6,418 nucleotides of DNA, taken from Gemmataceae bacterium (lineage in GTDB: Bacteria; Planctomycetota; Planctomycetia; Gemmatales; Gemmataceae). The notes under the pieces are model-generated. The model saw only the letters and a list, made by a program, of their open reading frames with translations. It had not been told where the DNA came from and did no database searches. This document shows, piece after piece, positions 5,592 to 6,418 of this stretch (position 1 is its first letter; every line of letters starts with the position of its first letter). The DNA lies in assembly GCA_947490035.1 (NCBI GenBank), contig CANLGS010000257.1:1-6418 (forward strand). Direction: 5' to 3'. The translations under genes and the position numbers were made by a program.

Positions 5592-6418
5592 AACTCGATC
5601 TCGAAATGGCGGAGCCTGCTCCGGTGCCGACGGCCGACGACCCGTTCGCGCGCGGCTGGCGGCACACCGACCGCAGGGACGGCCAGTGGCGCGTGCCGCT
5701 CGCTGAAGACGATCTGCTCTACCCGCAAGAGGGCGACTTCGTCGTGAATAACGCCGCCCACAACGATGATCGCGAACACCTCGTCGCCGTGTTCCGAGAG
5801 CGGACGGTCGGGAAGGACGGCATCCGGGTGTTCGGCGACCACCTGATCGACTTCGGCGTGGAGGGGATGCCGAACCTCGGTCCGGACGTGATCGTCCTCA
5901 ACGGCGAACCGCGTCCGTGGAACCGAAACGTCGCGGTCTTTCCGGTGAAAGCGATGGGCGCCCGCCCGCTGATCGTCGTCGAGTTGACCTCACCGACGAC
6001 CCGGAAGAAGGATCTGGCCGAGAAGCCGGGGCTGTTCTACCGGGCGGGTGTGCCGATTTACGTTCTCATCGACCTGTTCTACGGCGGCGGTAAGAATCCC
6101 GGCGGTATCGTCGCCTACCAGGCCGGGCCGACCGGGTATGAGGATTTGCCGCCCGAACCGAACGGCTGGGTGTGGCTCGAAGTGGTGGAAGTGTTCTTGG
6201 CCGCGGAAGACGACCGCATCGTGTGTTACGACCGCGACCGTCAACGTATCGGGAACTACACCGAGTTGTGCTTGCAGCGCCGAGCGGCGTTGAGCGTGGC
6301 GAGTACGGCGCGCACAGAGGCTGAGACCGCACGCGACGCGGAAAAGGTACGGGCCGACGCAGAAAGGCAACGGGCCGACGCGGCCGAGCGGAAGACGCTC
6401 GAACTGGAAGCGGAGCTG
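5588..6418 (+). CDS. Uma2-family (DUF820) putative nuclease with C-terminal coiled coil (3' end outside window)
   Basis: The frame opens at the ATG overlapping the cimA stop and stays open for 277 codons to the right edge without a stop. The core shows GPDVIVL with D100, LIVVELTSPTTRKKDLAEK with E132 and K140/K141/K146, then FYRAGVPIYVLID (150-162), the order expected of the PD-(D/E)XK fold in this family. It is clearly distinct from the Uma2 protein at 3194 and longer. From about residue 238 the sequence becomes Arg/Glu/Ala-rich with heptad spacing (RADAERQ, RADAAER), a predicted coiled coil that continues off the window. Uma2 proteins with such tails are, from recollection, typical of Gemmata relatives. 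The ATGA overlap and internal GGAGG point to an operon with cimA. Substrate and role are unknown; nothing in the sequence ties it to isoleucine synthesis. Confidence 0.87.
   Translation, partial: MKLDLEMAEPAPVPTADDPFARGWRHTDRRDGQWRVPLAEDDLLYPQEGDFVVNNAAHNDDREHLVAVFRERTVGKDGIRVFGDHLIDFGVEGMPNLGPDVIVLNGEPRPWNRNVAVFPVKAMGARPLIVVELTSPTTRKKDLAEKPGLFYRAGVPIYVLIDLFYGGGKNPGGIVAYQAGPTGYEDLPPEPNGWVWLEVVEVFLAAEDDRIVCYDRDRQRIGNYTELCLQRRAALSVASTARTEAETARDAEKVRADAERQRADAAERKTLELEAEL
6350..6381 (+). repeat. 21-bp-spaced direct repeat encoding coiled-coil heptads
   Basis: CGGGCCGACGC occurs at 6350-6360 and again at 6371-6381, exactly 21 bases apart. It encodes two successive heptads (RADAERQ and RADAAER) in the tail of the second Uma2 protein. 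The array may continue beyond the right edge. Confidence 0.7.

Noticed and set aside
5990..6370. Open frames on the - strand at the right end
   Set aside because: The + strand Uma2 frame from 5588 to the edge carries clear family motifs, so these are shadows.
1..6418. CRISPR array, tRNA, rRNA or insertion sequence
   Set aside because: No regularly spaced repeats, no tRNA-like cloverleaf and no transposase were found on reading the window.

Overview
The window is high-GC DNA from a bacterium that looks like a planctomycete, most likely of the Gemmata group. The hints are the GC-rich codon choice, two Uma2-family (DUF820) putative nucleases within 3.3 kb (one with a charged coiled-coil tail), a Lys/Glu-rich coiled-coil protein, and GC-rich inverted repeats just behind stop codons. 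The assignment rests on gene style only, with no marker gene. All genes that I accept lie on the + strand.

Layout. (1) 1-584: C-terminal end of a charged coiled-coil protein of unknown function. (2) 590-712: a perfect 38-bp inverted repeat. (3) 764-2383: nadB, L-aspartate oxidase of NAD biosynthesis, complete and with its catalytic residues. (4) 2389-2442: a second dispersed-type palindrome. (5) 2513-3100: a small secreted beta-rich protein of unknown function. (6) 3109-3137: a 12-bp GC hairpin. (7) 3194-3757: a Uma2-family protein with its own plausible promoter and a strong Shine-Dalgarno. (8) 3763-3952: a short regulatory leader. (9) 3975-5591: cimA, citramalate synthase, first step of the pyruvate route to isoleucine. 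(10) 5588 to the right edge: a second Uma2-family protein whose ATG overlaps the cimA stop (ATGA).

The most interesting part is the cimA leader. A TTGACT-17-TAACTT promoter is followed by a 25-codon ORF starting with GTG, whose second half reads IGVVVVITTG. Directly after its stop lies a 9-nt sequence that is repeated exactly in the 3' arm of a textbook intrinsic terminator, which ends 22 bp before the cimA ATG. The first copy can pair with the 5' arm of the terminator, giving mutually exclusive antiterminator and terminator hairpins. This is the architecture of ribosome-mediated attenuation by branched-chain amino acids, as in the ilv operons of enterobacteria, here apparently controlling a citramalate synthase in a planctomycete-like genome. 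Because the downstream Uma2 gene is translationally coupled to cimA, it would be under the same control.

The genes do not form one pathway. nadB and cimA are separate housekeeping biosynthetic genes. Each of the first three genes ends in a strong inverted repeat, suggesting separate transcripts up to about 3140, and the only clear operon is cimA with the second Uma2 gene.
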